A stretch of DNA of 64,000 nt from Desulfovibrio sp. JC010 (GCF_010470675.1 NZ_VOIQ01000001.1:124001-188000), one strand, 5' to 3'; shown: positions 8,851 through 17,301, numbered from the stretch's first letter. A program made the numbers and translations. The notes: generated from the sequence alone by a model not told the origin.

Positions 8851-9573
8851 TTATATACCAGCAAGTTTCCTGCCAATTTCTTCAGCAGTTACCCCCTGTA
8901 CATAAACTTTTGTGTCATGCTTCTGCTCAATGCTGCGTGCAAGCTCTTCAATTTTAGCCATGGCCTCGGTCCTGCTCAGGGGAACCTGCTCCTTGGATTC
9001 TGCGGCAGCATTGCGACTCACCTGCCGCTCAACACGCTGCTCAAAAGAGAAATCCTCATCTTCAAGAGAAATTCCCGGTTTGGGCAGAGGGATTCCCGGC
9101 AGTCCGTTGGAAGATTTGTTATTGACGGCAGTCAGATGGGCACCGTGCACGGAACCCTGACGACCGACTTCATCCAGAGTCTTGAGCGCAGTGGAATTAC
9201 CGGTACCCGGCAGGGTGGACTTGCTGGCTTTATCCAGCTTGGAGCGCAGCTGGTCATAAAGCATGTCTCCCAACCCGATACCGCCGCCCTCGGCCAGCTT
9301 TTCGGAAAAATCCTTATCAAACATGGCCGTGTACTGCTTTTCATACTTGTTGGACAGATAGCCGCCATCAGGCACGTTCTTACGCATCTGCTGCCAGATC
9401 TTGCCCATGAAGACCGCTTCAAACTTCTTGCAGGCATCACGCAAGGCTTTTTCCTGCTCATTCCCGCCGGAAAGACGGTCGTTAAGAGAGGTAAGTTTAC
9501 GTTTGAACCCCTGCAATTCCCTGCTTTCGGCATTAGCCTGTGCGTTGGCTGCACTCATTGCGTTATCGATCAT
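8851..9573 (-). CDS. flgJ: rod-binding protein FlgJ (no muramidase domain)
   Basis: Protein of 240 residues. The N-terminal rod-binding domain is clear at about 42-110: ALRDACKKFEAVFMGKIWQQMRK, then Y-x-x-M-F-D-K-D-F-S-E-K-L-A-E-G-G-G-I-G-L-G. The glucosaminidase domain of enterobacterial FlgJ is missing. In its place is a low-complexity linker and a C-terminal charged helix with RTEAMAKIEELARSIEQKH, which partly resembles FlgM-like C-termini. A separate peptidoglycan hydrolase would be needed for rod passage. It sits between flgI and flgN. Confidence 0.88.
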   Translation of the reverse strand: MIDNAMSAANAQANAESRELQGFKRKLTSLNDRLSGGNEQEKALRDACKKFEAVFMGKIWQQMRKNVPDGGYLSNKYEKQYTAMFDKDFSEKLAEGGGIGLGDMLYDQLRSKLDKASKSTLPGTGNSTALKTLDEVGRQGSVHGAHLTAVNNKSSNGLPGIPLPKPGISLEDEDFSFEQRVERQVSRNAAAESKEQVPLSRTEAMAKIEELARSIEQKHDTKVYVQGVTAEEIGRKLAGI

Positions 9574-9753
9574 TTTTGTTTCCTCCAGTTAGTGAACGGT
9601 CCCGGCATCAATTCAGTCGGGACCATTGTCTAACCGTTCAAAGCAATTAGTGTACCGAAGCTTAGCAGACCTTTATTTACAAGCATTAAGTAATTCAGCA
9701 CAATCACATCAACTCAAGACTCTGACCGATTTTTGACCACCCTCCGCAAACGC

Positions 9754-9785
9754 AAAAAAGCCCGGCAGATGAGTGCCGGGCTTTT
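9754..9785 (-). terminator. intrinsic terminator after flgI
   Basis: On the reverse strand a stem of AAAAGCCCGGCA against TGCCGGGCTTTT with a 6-base loop is followed by a T run. It lies 26 bp past the flgI stop, splitting the flagellar run into flgF-to-flgI and flgJ-to-fliW transcripts unless read through. Confidence 0.8.
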
Positions 9786-9810
9786 CCATATTATTCGGAT
9801 TTGATTCTGA

Positions 9811-10944
9811 CTAGATCACTTCCAGCTCCGCATGCAGTGCCCCTGCAACCTTCATGGTTCTCAGGATGGAGATGAGGTCACGCGGGGTGGCACCTATGGC
9901 ATTAAGTCCGTCAACCAACTCCTGCAGGGTGGCACCCTCAACAAGCATCAGCCTGTTGTTGTCTTCTTCAACCTGAAGATCGGTTTCCGGGGTGGCCACT
10001 GTCTCAGCACCTTCGGGGGCGAACGGTCCGGGCTGGCTTACGTCGGCACCTTCAGCAATGACCACCTGCAGGTTGCCGTGGGCGATTGCGACCTTGGTAA
10101 GGCGTACGTTGCGTCCCAGAACCACTGTTCCGGTCTTTTCGTCAACCACGACCTTGGCCTTGGTGTCCGGTGAAATTTCAATATTTTCAAGGGCGGCCAT
10201 GAGCGGAACCATGTTGCCCCGGAAATGTTCGGGAATAGCCAGATCAACGGTAGAAGCATCCACCGCATTGGCAAAAGAACCGCCCACAACATTATTGATT
10301 CTCTTCACAACCTGCATGGTGGTGCCGAAATCGGAAACACCGAGATTGATGGTAATCTTCTGCTGACGGTTGAAATCAAAAGGAACAGAACGTTCAATGG
10401 TGGCACCGGAAGGAATACGGGCCACGGTAACCACGTTCTTGGAGGCTGTGGCCGCTTCGCCGCCTGCGGAAAAACCGCCTACGGTGAGCGCGCCCTGCGC
10501 AAGAGCATAAACCTTGCCGTCAATACCTTTCAAAGGAGTCATGAGCAGCACTCCGCCGAACAGGGACTTACTGTCACCGATGGATGAAACAGTTACATCA
10601 AGGGGCGCACCGGGTTTGGCGGAGACAGGCATTTTAGCGGTGACCATAACTGCGGCTACGTTCTTGGGCTTGATGGAAGCACGGTCAACCTGAACACCCA
10701 TTTTTTCCAGCATGTTGATCATGGAGGTGATGGTGAATGCGGAGTTGGTTCCGTCCCCCGTTCCCGAGAGACCGACAACCAGACCGTAGCCGACCAGATC
10801 GTTGTCTCGCACGCCGCTGAAAGAGGAAATATCCTTCAGTCTGACCGCTTCCGCGGACTGCGCGCTCATGAGTACGATAAACAGGGGCATCATGGCTGCC
10901 GCAAGCCCTGCTGATATTCTGTTCATCCTGTTAGCGAATTTCAT
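9811..10944 (-). CDS. flgI: flagellar P-ring protein FlgI
   Basis: Periplasmic P-ring subunit around the rod in the peptidoglycan layer. From the ATG at 10944 the protein has 377 residues and a signal peptide ending near [12 protein letters not shown]. The hallmark region [22 protein letters not shown] follows at once. The reading frame stays open upstream into a palindromic repeat, but GGAGG lies just before 10944, so that start is preferred. The upstream extension is an artefact of the repeat. Confidence 0.96.
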   Translation of the reverse strand: MKFANRMNRISAGLAAAMMPLFIVLMSAQSAEAVRLKDISSFSGVRDNDLVGYGLVVGLSGTGDGTNSAFTITSMINMLEKMGVQVDRASIKPKNVAAVMVTAKMPVSAKPGAPLDVTVSSIGDSKSLFGGVLLMTPLKGIDGKVYALAQGALTVGGFSAGGEAATASKNVVTVARIPSGATIERSVPFDFNRQQKITINLGVSDFGTTMQVVKRINNVVGGSFANAVDASTVDLAIPEHFRGNMVPLMAALENIEISPDTKAKVVVDEKTGTVVLGRNVRLTKVAIAHGNLQVVIAEGADVSQPGPFAPEGAETVATPETDLQVEEDNNRLMLVEGATLQELVDGLNAIGATPRDLISILRTMKVAGALHAELEVI

Positions 10945-10960
10945 TCTTTCCTCCATGTGT

Positions 10961-11056
10961 GCCTCTGGCAGCCTCGCGGGGCGCCCTGCCGGGGGCCTTA
11001 AACCCTTTTGCAAAAGGGTTTAAGAATCCCAAAACCTTTTATTATGGCTTCGCCGT
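10961..11056. repeat. palindromic intergenic repeat, copy A
   Basis: Between flgI and flgH. The core palindrome is CTTAAACCCTTTTG (10997-11010) followed by its exact reverse complement (11011-11024). It is flanked by a GC-rich CTGCCGGGGG side and an A-rich side with CCCAAAACCTTTTATTATGGCTTCGCC. Subfamily 1; same elements as copies B, C and F2. Confidence 0.85.
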
Positions 11057-11093
11057 TTGTATTTATAAACTTTTAATAAAACCAGTTCAAACC

Positions 11094-11792
11094 TTAGAAA
11101 GGCCAGACGTTGTCGAGAATTCTGGAAAGCCATCCGGGTCTCTGCTTGTCAGCAAGAATACCGCGCCCGTAGACTTCGATATGCGCATCAGCAAGATAGC
11201 TGGATGCCACGGTGTTGCTGGGGCCGATATCGCGCTGACGAAGCAGTCCGCGCACAACCAGCACCTGAGTTTCATCATTGATGCGCACCTGACGCGCACC
11301 TTCCACCTGCATCACGTTGCCCGGAAGAACCCGAACCACCCTGCAGGCCACTGAAGCGGTGAGGGTTGACTCGTTTTTGGTCTCACCGGTACTTGAAAAT
11401 TTGTTTGAAGTTGCTGAACCGATCAGCGGAGTATCTCCGGCACCGCCTTTCATATTAAAAGGATCAACAGCAGTGGCGATACCGGCACTGAATGCTGTCA
11501 CCGCCAGACTGGTATCGTTTGTTTTCTCTGCCTTGGAGTCAGAGGTGTGCTTGGCTTTGCTGGTCTCGGAAACAGTTACCACAACGATATCACCGATGCG
11601 CCGGGCACGGTTGTCATCAAACAGATACTCGGAATCGGTAGCCGCAAAAAGGGAACCGGGATTATTCATGGGTTCCGGCTCGTATTGGGCAGGCGGAGTC
11701 ATGACCGGCATGGGGGTCGGAGCCTGCTTGGCAGGGGAACACCCCGCGCAAATGGCCGATAAAAGCAGTACTGCCAGCATTGATTTTTTCAT
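11094..11792 (-). CDS. flgH: flagellar L-ring lipoprotein FlgH
   Basis: Outer-membrane L-ring subunit. The 232-residue protein has a lipoprotein signal with lipobox SAICAGC (Cys 18). Family motifs follow: YLFDDNRARRIGDIVVVTVSE (about 55-75), then STGETKNESTLTASVACRVVRVLPGNVMQVEGARQV in the middle and SSYLADAHIEVYGRG near the end. It lies between flgA and flgI in the reverse flagellar operon, with a palindromic repeat separating it from flgI. Confidence 0.95.
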   Translation of the reverse strand: MKKSMLAVLLLSAICAGCSPAKQAPTPMPVMTPPAQYEPEPMNNPGSLFAATDSEYLFDDNRARRIGDIVVVTVSETSKAKHTSDSKAEKTNDTSLAVTAFSAGIATAVDPFNMKGGAGDTPLIGSATSNKFSSTGETKNESTLTASVACRVVRVLPGNVMQVEGARQVRINDETQVLVVRGLLRQRDIGPSNTVASSYLADAHIEVYGRGILADKQRPGWLSRILDNVWPF

Positions 11793-11813
11793 TTTATTTA
11801 TTCCTCCGCTTAC

Positions 11814-12818
11814 TTACTTGACCTGAACTGTCTGGGCATTGACGACTGTCGCAACCACTTTACGCTTACTTTGCAAATTACGGACCGTAATAGTCTGCCC
11901 GACTCCGCCGTCTTCAAGGGCTTCCACCGGGACGGTCAGCTTCAAGCTTCTGCTTCTAAATACGAGGGTAACCTTCTCACCCCTTGCGATAACCGGGGCA
12001 GGTTCAATGGATGAACGCATGATCGGCTGTCCCGTTCCCACGGGAACCTTAACCCGCCACGGACCGCCCTTTCCGTCCCAGACACGGTTGCCCAGATGGG
12101 CCATATTTTTACTCTTCCAGGTGATTAAATCAGGGGTTACCAGCTCTTTGCGGTTAATGGGCCGCACCGGACAGGGCACAGGCTTCCAGAGATCAACAAA
12201 TACCGACCCGGCAATCTGCCGCAGCACCCGTCCGTCCACACTGACAACTTTCATTTTAATACTGTTGCTACCCGGTCTGAGGGCCCGGGGGATCTGGACC
12301 CTCAAACTGTCCATGGAATCTTTAAAAAACAGATGGGCAGGCAGCTTGTAATCTCTGAACTTGTAATCTCCGCCCATGGCTTCTGCCTGAGGGGTCAATA
12401 CTTTGACAACCGCTCTTTGCAGCTCTTCCTGCGACATTACTTTGCCGCCGGTCTGCATGGTCAGAGTAGACGGGATAATGCAGTTGCGAACCATTTCGCC
12501 GAGATAGTGCTGCAGGATGACCCGCAGTTTATTGCGGTTCACCCGAACGGGCTTGCGGCTGCGGGACGGGGCATTCCAGAGCTCAACCGCGGAAAGATCC
12601 GCTCTGGTCTGCTCCGGAAGATCGCCGTAAAACTCGGCAATATCACCCAGAGTAACCCTTGGACCGTTGACCACGGCGGCAGACTTGATCTTGATCCGCC
12701 AGTCGGTGTTCTGCTTGGAAGCCGAAGCCGGAGCAGCCACGAAAGCAGCCATTCCCGCAGCAACCAGAAGCAGCAAAGCCACTCTACGAATCGTATAAAT
12801 AAAATCTGCCTTAGTCAT
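11814..12818 (-). CDS. flgA: P-ring assembly chaperone FlgA
   Basis: Periplasmic chaperone for P-ring polymerisation. The 334-residue protein has a signal peptide (hydrophobic 10-32, ending APASASK). The C-terminal SAF-type region is recognisable: NRKELVTPDLITWKS, then VGTGQPIMRSSIEP, GEKVTLVFRSRSLKLTVPVEALEDG and a final TITVRNLQSKRKV strand. It is longer than the 219-residue E. coli protein, with an N-terminal extension found in other deltaproteobacteria. It is followed by flgH, 22 bp downstream. Confidence 0.9.
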   Translation of the reverse strand: MTKADFIYTIRRVALLLLVAAGMAAFVAAPASASKQNTDWRIKIKSAAVVNGPRVTLGDIAEFYGDLPEQTRADLSAVELWNAPSRSRKPVRVNRNKLRVILQHYLGEMVRNCIIPSTLTMQTGGKVMSQEELQRAVVKVLTPQAEAMGGDYKFRDYKLPAHLFFKDSMDSLRVQIPRALRPGSNSIKMKVVSVDGRVLRQIAGSVFVDLWKPVPCPVRPINRKELVTPDLITWKSKNMAHLGNRVWDGKGGPWRVKVPVGTGQPIMRSSIEPAPVIARGEKVTLVFRSRSLKLTVPVEALEDGGVGQTITVRNLQSKRKVVATVVNAQTVQVK

Positions 12819-12885
12819 GATAAACCGTCCTTACTGCTTAAGACTACTCCCCAACTAGGGAGTGCAGAGGAGCTTAGCCCCTTTG

Positions 12886-12930
12886 CCCGCCGGAGGCGAA
12901 ATCACTTGTCAAAAGCGCGTCAGCGCATCA
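12886..12930. repeat. partial palindromic repeat, copy G (tail module)
   Basis: Between flgG and flgA. Only the tail module is present: CCGCCGGAGGCGAAATCA, then TCAAAAGCGCG and AGCGCATCAA. The same module follows the core hairpin in copies C and E. The central hairpin is absent, so this is a truncated or independent half-element. A separate ACTCCC/GGGAGT hairpin lies at 12846-12863. Confidence 0.65.
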
Positions 12931-12931
12931 A

Positions 12932-13714
12932 TTATCTCTTAACGTTAATAGCGGTCTGGAGCATGGAGTCGGAAGTGGTGATGGCTTTGGAGTTGGTCTC
13001 GTAAGCCCTCTGCCCGACGATGAGTCCGACCATTTCGTCAACCAGTTCGACGTTGGAGCCTTCAAGGTAACCCTGTGCAAGGGTACCGAAGTTATCTTCA
13101 CCCGGTGTACCCTGAATGGCTGCACCGGAAGCTTCGGTTTCAACGTAGAGGTTCTTACCAACTGCGTTCAGACCGGCTTCGTTGATGAAGTCGTAAATGG
13201 TAATGTCCGCACTGGAAAGCTCGGTTCCATTCTTGTCAAGGGCTGCAATGTGTCCGTCTTCAGAGACAACCACGTTCACCGCTTCCGCAGGAACAGTGAA
13301 TTCAGGCTGCAAGGGATAGCCGTTAGAGGTTACCAGACGCCCGTCACTGTCGAGCTTGAAAGCCCCGGCACGGGTGTAGGCGTCTTCACCGTTACGGTCT
13401 ATGAGAAAGAACCCGTTACCTTCGATAGCGACATCCAGCGGGTTCCCGGTGCTTTCAAAAGATCCCTGACTAAAGAATTTGTGAATGCTGACCTCTTTTA
13501 CACCCATACCGATCTGCATACCTGTGGGCAGCCTGTTGCCGCCTTCGGTTTCAGAACCGGCAATTCTCATGGTCTGGTACATGAGGTCTTCAAATTCGAC
13601 CCTGCTTTTTTTGAACCCCTGAGTGTTCACGTTGGCAAGGTTGTTGGAAAGAACATCGATGTGAGTCTGCTGGGCAACCATCCCTGTGGCCGCGGTCCAG
13701 AGTGAACGCATCAT
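12932..13714 (-). CDS. flgG: flagellar distal rod protein FlgG
   Basis: Distal rod subunit, 260 residues, the usual length. The N-terminus MMRSLWTAATGMVAQQTHID then LSNNLANVNTQGFKKSRVEF is the axial-family signature. GNPLDVAIEGNGFF follows (about 90-103). The C-terminus holds YLEGSNVELVDEMVGLI and YETNSKAITTSDSMLQTAINVKR, both typical. It lies 24 bp after flgF. Confidence 0.96.
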   Translation of the reverse strand: MMRSLWTAATGMVAQQTHIDVLSNNLANVNTQGFKKSRVEFEDLMYQTMRIAGSETEGGNRLPTGMQIGMGVKEVSIHKFFSQGSFESTGNPLDVAIEGNGFFLIDRNGEDAYTRAGAFKLDSDGRLVTSNGYPLQPEFTVPAEAVNVVVSEDGHIAALDKNGTELSSADITIYDFINEAGLNAVGKNLYVETEASGAAIQGTPGEDNFGTLAQGYLEGSNVELVDEMVGLIVGQRAYETNSKAITTSDSMLQTAINVKR

Positions 13715-13738
13715 AATTATATCCCCCTGAGTTATAAA

Positions 13739-14503
13739 TTACATAGTACGACCGACCTTCTCAATGACCTTCTGGTCAAGCGTGTCGGTGGTGGTAATCA
13801 TTTTCTGGTACATTTCAAAAGTGCGCTGACATTCGATCATGGAAACCATTTCATTGACGACCTGCACGTTGGACTTTTCAATGTAGCCCTGCGCGATTTC
13901 GCCTTCTGCGGGAATTTCCCCGCCTTCATTGATGAAAAGGTTCTCACCGTCTTTTTTGAGGGCCCGGGTATCTGCGGGCTGCACAAAATCCAGCCGGCCC
14001 ACTTCCTGACCGTCGGCGTAAATGACGCCTTCGCCGTCAACGGTTACGGTGGATCGGGGCGGAAGGTTCACCTCTCCGCCATTGGCCATGACCGGATAGC
14101 CCTGTTCGGTAATAAGGGTCCCTTCAGGAGAAAGTGTGAACACACCGTTTCTGGTGAGGTACTGTCCGCCGTCCTTCTGGACTTTGAAAAATCCGTCACC
14201 GCGGATAGCAAGATCAAGAGGGTTTCCGGTTTTCTGGAAAGACCCCTGCGACATGTCGATAACTTCTTCGGAAAGTCTGGGACGGGCCATGATTTTTGCT
14301 TCGGGGAGCAGATCCTTGTCCCTGAGATAGGGTTTGGCATCGGCCACATAGTCGTGGGCGAATCTTACAAACGTGTCCTGAAACGCGCAGTTGTCACGTT
14401 TGTAGCCGGTAGTATTGACGTTCGCCAAATTATTGGCGCTGATATCAATCCGGTGTTCGTTGGACATGGCCCCGAAGAGGGCACTGAAAATACTGGATCG
14501 CAT
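13739..14503 (-). CDS. flgF: flagellar proximal rod protein FlgF
   Basis: Proximal rod subunit of 254 residues. The axial-family N-terminus (ANNLANVNTTGYKRDNCAFQD at about 25-45) lacks the FlgG pattern, and GNPLDLAIRGDGFFKV follows near 97-112. The C-terminal YIEKSNVQVVNEMVSMIECQRTFEMYQKMI is present. It is the first gene of the reverse flagellar operon, with AGGAGAAAAAG before its ATG and a sigma54-type promoter 54 bp upstream. Confidence 0.93.
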   Translation of the reverse strand: MRSSIFSALFGAMSNEHRIDISANNLANVNTTGYKRDNCAFQDTFVRFAHDYVADAKPYLRDKDLLPEAKIMARPRLSEEVIDMSQGSFQKTGNPLDLAIRGDGFFKVQKDGGQYLTRNGVFTLSPEGTLITEQGYPVMANGGEVNLPPRSTVTVDGEGVIYADGQEVGRLDFVQPADTRALKKDGENLFINEGGEIPAEGEIAQGYIEKSNVQVVNEMVSMIECQRTFEMYQKMITTTDTLDQKVIEKVGRTM

Positions 14504-14556
14504 GTCTTTTTCTCCTGAAAGAGGATTTACTTCGCATCAGTTGTTGAGTCGTTACT

Positions 14557-14572
14557 TGCAAAGTACAGGCCA
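14557..14572 (-). promoter_or_regulatory. sigma54 (RpoN) -24/-12 promoter
   Basis: On the reverse strand the sequence reads TGGCCTGTACTTTGCA. GG and GC are separated by exactly 10 bases, as required, against the consensus TGGCAC-N5-TTGCA (two mismatches in the -24 half). It is correctly oriented about 54 bp before flgF, so it should drive the rod/ring operon with an enhancer-binding protein. Confidence 0.7.
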
Positions 14573-14587
14573 AAAAGACAACAGCAT

Positions 14588-14623
14588 AAAAAAATCCCGA
14601 CCAAGCAAATACTTGGCCGGGAT
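14588..14623 (-). terminator. intrinsic terminator of the 90-residue repeat protein gene
   Basis: On the reverse strand ATCCCGGCCAAG pairs with CTTGGTCGGGAT (one mismatch) across a 6-base loop and ends in a run of seven T. It separates the small repeat-protein gene from flgF. Confidence 0.88.
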
Positions 14624-14647
14624 ATATTCAATTCTGGCAGATGATTA

Positions 14648-14920
14648 TCAGGCGGAACAGTAAACAATCCCCCCCACCCGCATTTCGGGAACTACTCCCT
14701 GTGTTGCGTCAGGAGTCATAAAACCCATGGTGGCGTCGGAGACCTCAAAAGCAACAGTGGCATCAACGCTGCGCACACCCTGCGTAGCCGGCAGTGTGTC
14801 CACATGCCCTGCCGGACCGGGAACGGTAGCCCCGGCCGGACCTGCGGTAACATGACCTGCAGGACCTGCGGTGACATGACCAGCGGGACCTGCGACTATA
14901 TTATCAGTAAGTACCGGCAT
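14648..14920 (-). CDS. small repeat protein (AGPAGHVT repeats), unknown function
   Basis: Not recognised. The 90-residue protein begins MPVLTDNIV, then carries an 8-residue repeat AGPAGHVT twice and two degenerate copies (AGPAGATV, GPAGHVDT). At DNA level this is a 24-bp tandem repeat near 14830-14895. The second half has three D-A-T motifs (VDATVAFEVSDATMGF, PDATQGVV) and ends in a beta-like VGGIVYCSA with one Cys. AGGA lies 7 bases before the ATG. It has its own promoter and a good terminator, so it is a monocistronic expressed unit. No signal peptide or membrane segment is visible. Confidence 0.7.
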   Translation of the reverse strand: MPVLTDNIVAGPAGHVTAGPAGHVTAGPAGATVPGPAGHVDTLPATQGVRSVDATVAFEVSDATMGFMTPDATQGVVPEMRVGGIVYCSA

Positions 14921-14956
14921 TTTTTTATCCTGTTTTAATGTGTTCCGTATAACTTA

Positions 14957-14984
14957 ATGATAAATCCGGAACGTGATAAGTCAA
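14957..14984 (-). promoter_or_regulatory. sigma70-type promoter of the small repeat protein
   Basis: Reverse strand: TTGACT (14979-14984), 16-bp spacer, TATCAT (14957-14962). An inverted repeat GTTCCG (complement of 14967-14972) and CGGAAC (complement of 14942-14947) flanks the -10 and may be an operator. Confidence 0.5.
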
Positions 14985-15031
14985 ATCTACCTGCATGAAC
15001 AGATAAAGTCAAAGAGTGTCGGGCTTGCGGG

Positions 15032-15040
15032 TGTTATAAT
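15032..15040 (+). promoter_or_regulatory. extended -10 promoter for the rimP leader
   Basis: TGTTATAAT is a perfect TG-N-TATAAT extended -10; a second TATAAT overlaps at 15040-15045. No good -35 is seen. The predicted start near 15047 gives a leader of about 300 bases before rimP. Confidence 0.5.
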
Positions 15041-15046
15041 ATAATG

Positions 15047-15345
15047 ATACTAATCAATCGACCTGCAACTGGGGATTCCCCGCTATTTTCCGCTCCCTGC
15101 CCCAACACTCATTCAGTACTTGACATTGATCCGGGTTATGCCTAAGTTGCTGAACTCGGTGCGGGTGTAACTCAGTGTTCCCAACGGGTATGCATCTTGA
15201 CTTTTGAAGTTTCAGGCAAACCTCATACACACGCATCGGCCTCAATTTTATAACCTTTCGTTGGGTTAAGATGCTGAGGTGGGCCTTTTTCAGGTCCACT
15301 TTTTTTTGTTTTATCAGCCTGAAAATCATATACACGGGGTAAGTC
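15047..15345 (+). promoter_or_regulatory. structured rimP-nusA leader with terminator/antiterminator
   Basis: This 300-base stretch has no convincing gene. It contains a hairpin built from GTTG/CAAC and GAAC/GTTC arms (about 15146-15195), a hairpin CCTCA...TGAGG (15240-15279), and an intrinsic terminator at 15279-15307. GGCAAACCTCA (15215-15225) can pair with TGAGGTGGGCC (15275-15285) at 9 of 11 positions, which would disrupt the 5' arm of the terminator. That arrangement is typical of attenuation. NusA, encoded downstream, is itself a termination factor, so autoregulation is plausible. A free small RNA ending at the terminator is the alternative. Confidence 0.5.
15279..15307 (+). terminator. 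intrinsic terminator in front of rimP
   Basis: GTGGGCCT (15279-15286) pairs with AGGTCCAC (15292-15299, one G-U pair) around loop TTTTC and is followed by eight T. It ends 38 bp before the rimP GTG. Confidence 0.85.
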
Positions 15346-15813
15346 GTGGAACAGGGCTCATTAGCCAAAAAAGTAAGCCAGTTCGTGGAGCCGTCCATTG
15401 AATCAATGGGGCTGACCCTCTGGGGTGTGGAAGTCACTTCCGCAAATCGCCCTGCTGTCATCATTTATATTGACAGTGAAAAAGGCGTAAGCATCGACCA
15501 GTGCGCAGAAGTAAGCAGAGACATAGGTCTCATGCTTGAGGTTGAGGAAATCATCGACAGCGCATACGTCCTTGAAGTCTCCTCCCCCGGGCTGGAAAGA
15601 AAATTTTTCACTCCGGAGCAGATGTCCGCATACATCGGTAAAAAAGTGGACGTCGCCCTCGTATTTTCCATTGAAGGCCGCAAGAAATTCAAAGGCCTTC
15701 TTCAGGAAACCGACGAGGAAGGGCTCCTGCTCAAGCTCGAAGATCAGGAAGATCCCATCAAAATAGAATGGGACAGAATAAAGAAAGCAAAACTCATCCA
15801 CGAGTTTAAATAA
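15346..15813 (+). CDS. rimP: ribosome maturation factor RimP
   Basis: Needed for 30S subunit maturation. The 155-residue protein begins at GTG with GGGGTAAG upstream. Typical features are LTLWGVEV (about 24-31), VIIYIDSEKGVSIDQCAEVSRDIG (about 40-63) and the signature YVLEVSSPGLERKF (about 78-91), then the C-terminal Sm-like domain with LLLKLEDQEDPIKIEWDRIKKAKL. It is first in the rimP-nusA-ylxR-infB cluster, the order widely conserved in bacteria. Confidence 0.95.
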   Translation: MEQGSLAKKVSQFVEPSIESMGLTLWGVEVTSANRPAVIIYIDSEKGVSIDQCAEVSRDIGLMLEVEEIIDSAYVLEVSSPGLERKFFTPEQMSAYIGKKVDVALVFSIEGRKKFKGLLQETDEEGLLLKLEDQEDPIKIEWDRIKKAKLIHEFK

Positions 15814-15888
15814 AAATTAATTAGGCAGTCATTCGGCACTCCGGCACCACCCATGTGTCAGTAAATTGAGCCGAAGCGGAGGAGCGAT

Positions 15889-17262
15889 ATGGGTTCTGAA
15901 CTCAAAAAGGCGATTGACCAGATCAGCAAGGACCGTGGGATCGACAGAGACCTGCTCATCGATACCCTTGAAGAAGCGGTACGTTCTTCTGTGGCCCGCA
16001 AATACGGCGACGCCATGGATATCGAGGTCAACTTCAATGAAGAAGCCGGTGAAATCGAAGTCTACCAGTTCAAGGTAGTTGCAGAAGAAGTTGAAGACGA
16101 AATCAGCGAAATCACCCTTGAGGAAGCAAAAGAACACGATCCCAACGTCCAGATCGACGATGAAATGGGCTTCAAGCTCAAAGTCGAAGACCTCGGCAGG
16201 ATCGCCGCCCAGTCCGCCAAGCAGGTCATCATCCAGCGCATGCGCGATGCGGAACAGGAAATCATCTACGATGAATTCAAGAACCGCATGCACGAAATCG
16301 TCAGCGGCATCATCCAGCGCCGCGACCGTACAGGCTGGATCATCAACCTCGGCCGCACCGAAGCAGTTCTGCCCAAGAATGAGCAGATTCCCCGCGAAAG
16401 ATACAAACGCGGTGACCGCGTCCAGTCTTTCATCATTGATGTGCAGAAAGAATCCCGCGGTCCCCAGATCGTGGTTTCCCGCTCACACCCGGACTACATG
16501 AGCGCACTTTTCAAAAGGGAAGTCCCCGAAGTGGACGACGCCACTGTTAAAATCATGGGTGTTGCCCGTGATCCGGGCCTGCGTGCCAAAGTGGCTGTGA
16601 ACTCCCTTGACCGTGATGTTGACCCTGTTGGCGCATGTGTCGGTATTCGCGGTTCCCGCATCCAGAACATTGTTCAGGAACTTCGCGGCGAACGCATCGA
16701 CATCGTCGTCTGGAGTCAGGATATCGCTAAATACGCCCAGAACGCCCTCTCCCCTGCGGTGATCACCAGAATCGCAGTAGATGAAGAGGAAAAGACCCTT
16801 GAAGTCGTGGTTCCCGATGATCAGCTCACCGTTGCCATCGGCCGCAAAGGACAGAACGTAAAGCTGGCTTCAAGACTGCTGGGCTGGAAAATCGACGTCT
16901 TCACTGAAAGCCGCTACGGCGAAATGAACGCCGCCAGCAAGGGCCTTGACCAGTTGGCCAGCGTTGCTGAAATTCCGGTAGACAATTTCCTCTCCGCAGG
17001 ATTTGAAACCGTCAGCCAGGTCGCCAATGCTTCTGAGGAAATCCTCATGTCCATTTCCGGCATGACTTCCTCCAAAGTATCCGACATGAAGTCCGCGATC
17101 ATGCTGCTGGGCATAGGTGATGCTGAAGAGGATGCAGTTGAAGAAGAAGTTGCAGAAACAGTTGAAACCGATGCTCCCGTTGAAGCGGAAGAGCAGGTTG
17201 CGGATGAAACCGCTGAAGACGCAACAGACGAAGAAGCAGAAAAAGCTTCTGACGAAGAATAA
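15889..17262 (+). CDS. nusA: transcription termination/antitermination factor NusA
   Basis: Binds RNA polymerase and nascent RNA to control pausing, termination and antitermination. The 457-residue protein has the N-terminal RNAP-binding domain (1-125), S1 domain (about 133-200, RRDRTGWIINLGRTEAVLP), KH1 and KH2 (GVRD-like VACVGIRGSRIQNIVQEL and IGRKGQNVKLASRLLGW), then one helix-hairpin-helix segment (about 365-410). It ends with a very acidic tail of about 45 residues rich in Glu, Asp and Ala. GGAGGAGCG precedes the ATG. Confidence 0.97.
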   Translation: MGSELKKAIDQISKDRGIDRDLLIDTLEEAVRSSVARKYGDAMDIEVNFNEEAGEIEVYQFKVVAEEVEDEISEITLEEAKEHDPNVQIDDEMGFKLKVEDLGRIAAQSAKQVIIQRMRDAEQEIIYDEFKNRMHEIVSGIIQRRDRTGWIINLGRTEAVLPKNEQIPRERYKRGDRVQSFIIDVQKESRGPQIVVSRSHPDYMSALFKREVPEVDDATVKIMGVARDPGLRAKVAVNSLDRDVDPVGACVGIRGSRIQNIVQELRGERIDIVVWSQDIAKYAQNALSPAVITRIAVDEEEKTLEVVVPDDQLTVAIGRKGQNVKLASRLLGWKIDVFTESRYGEMNAASKGLDQLASVAEIPVDNFLSAGFETVSQVANASEEILMSISGMTSSKVSDMKSAIMLLGIGDAEEDAVEEEVAETVETDAPVEAEEQVADETAEDATDEEAEKASDEE

Positions 17263-17301
17263 TACACTCCGGGGGAAACCCCGGAGTCTCAATAAAGGCT
17301 A

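Noticed and set aside
15054-15464. A 136-codon reverse-strand open frame across the rimP leader.
   Set aside because: It is antisense to the start of rimP, has no ribosome site and no protein-like conservation; the region reads better as a structured leader.
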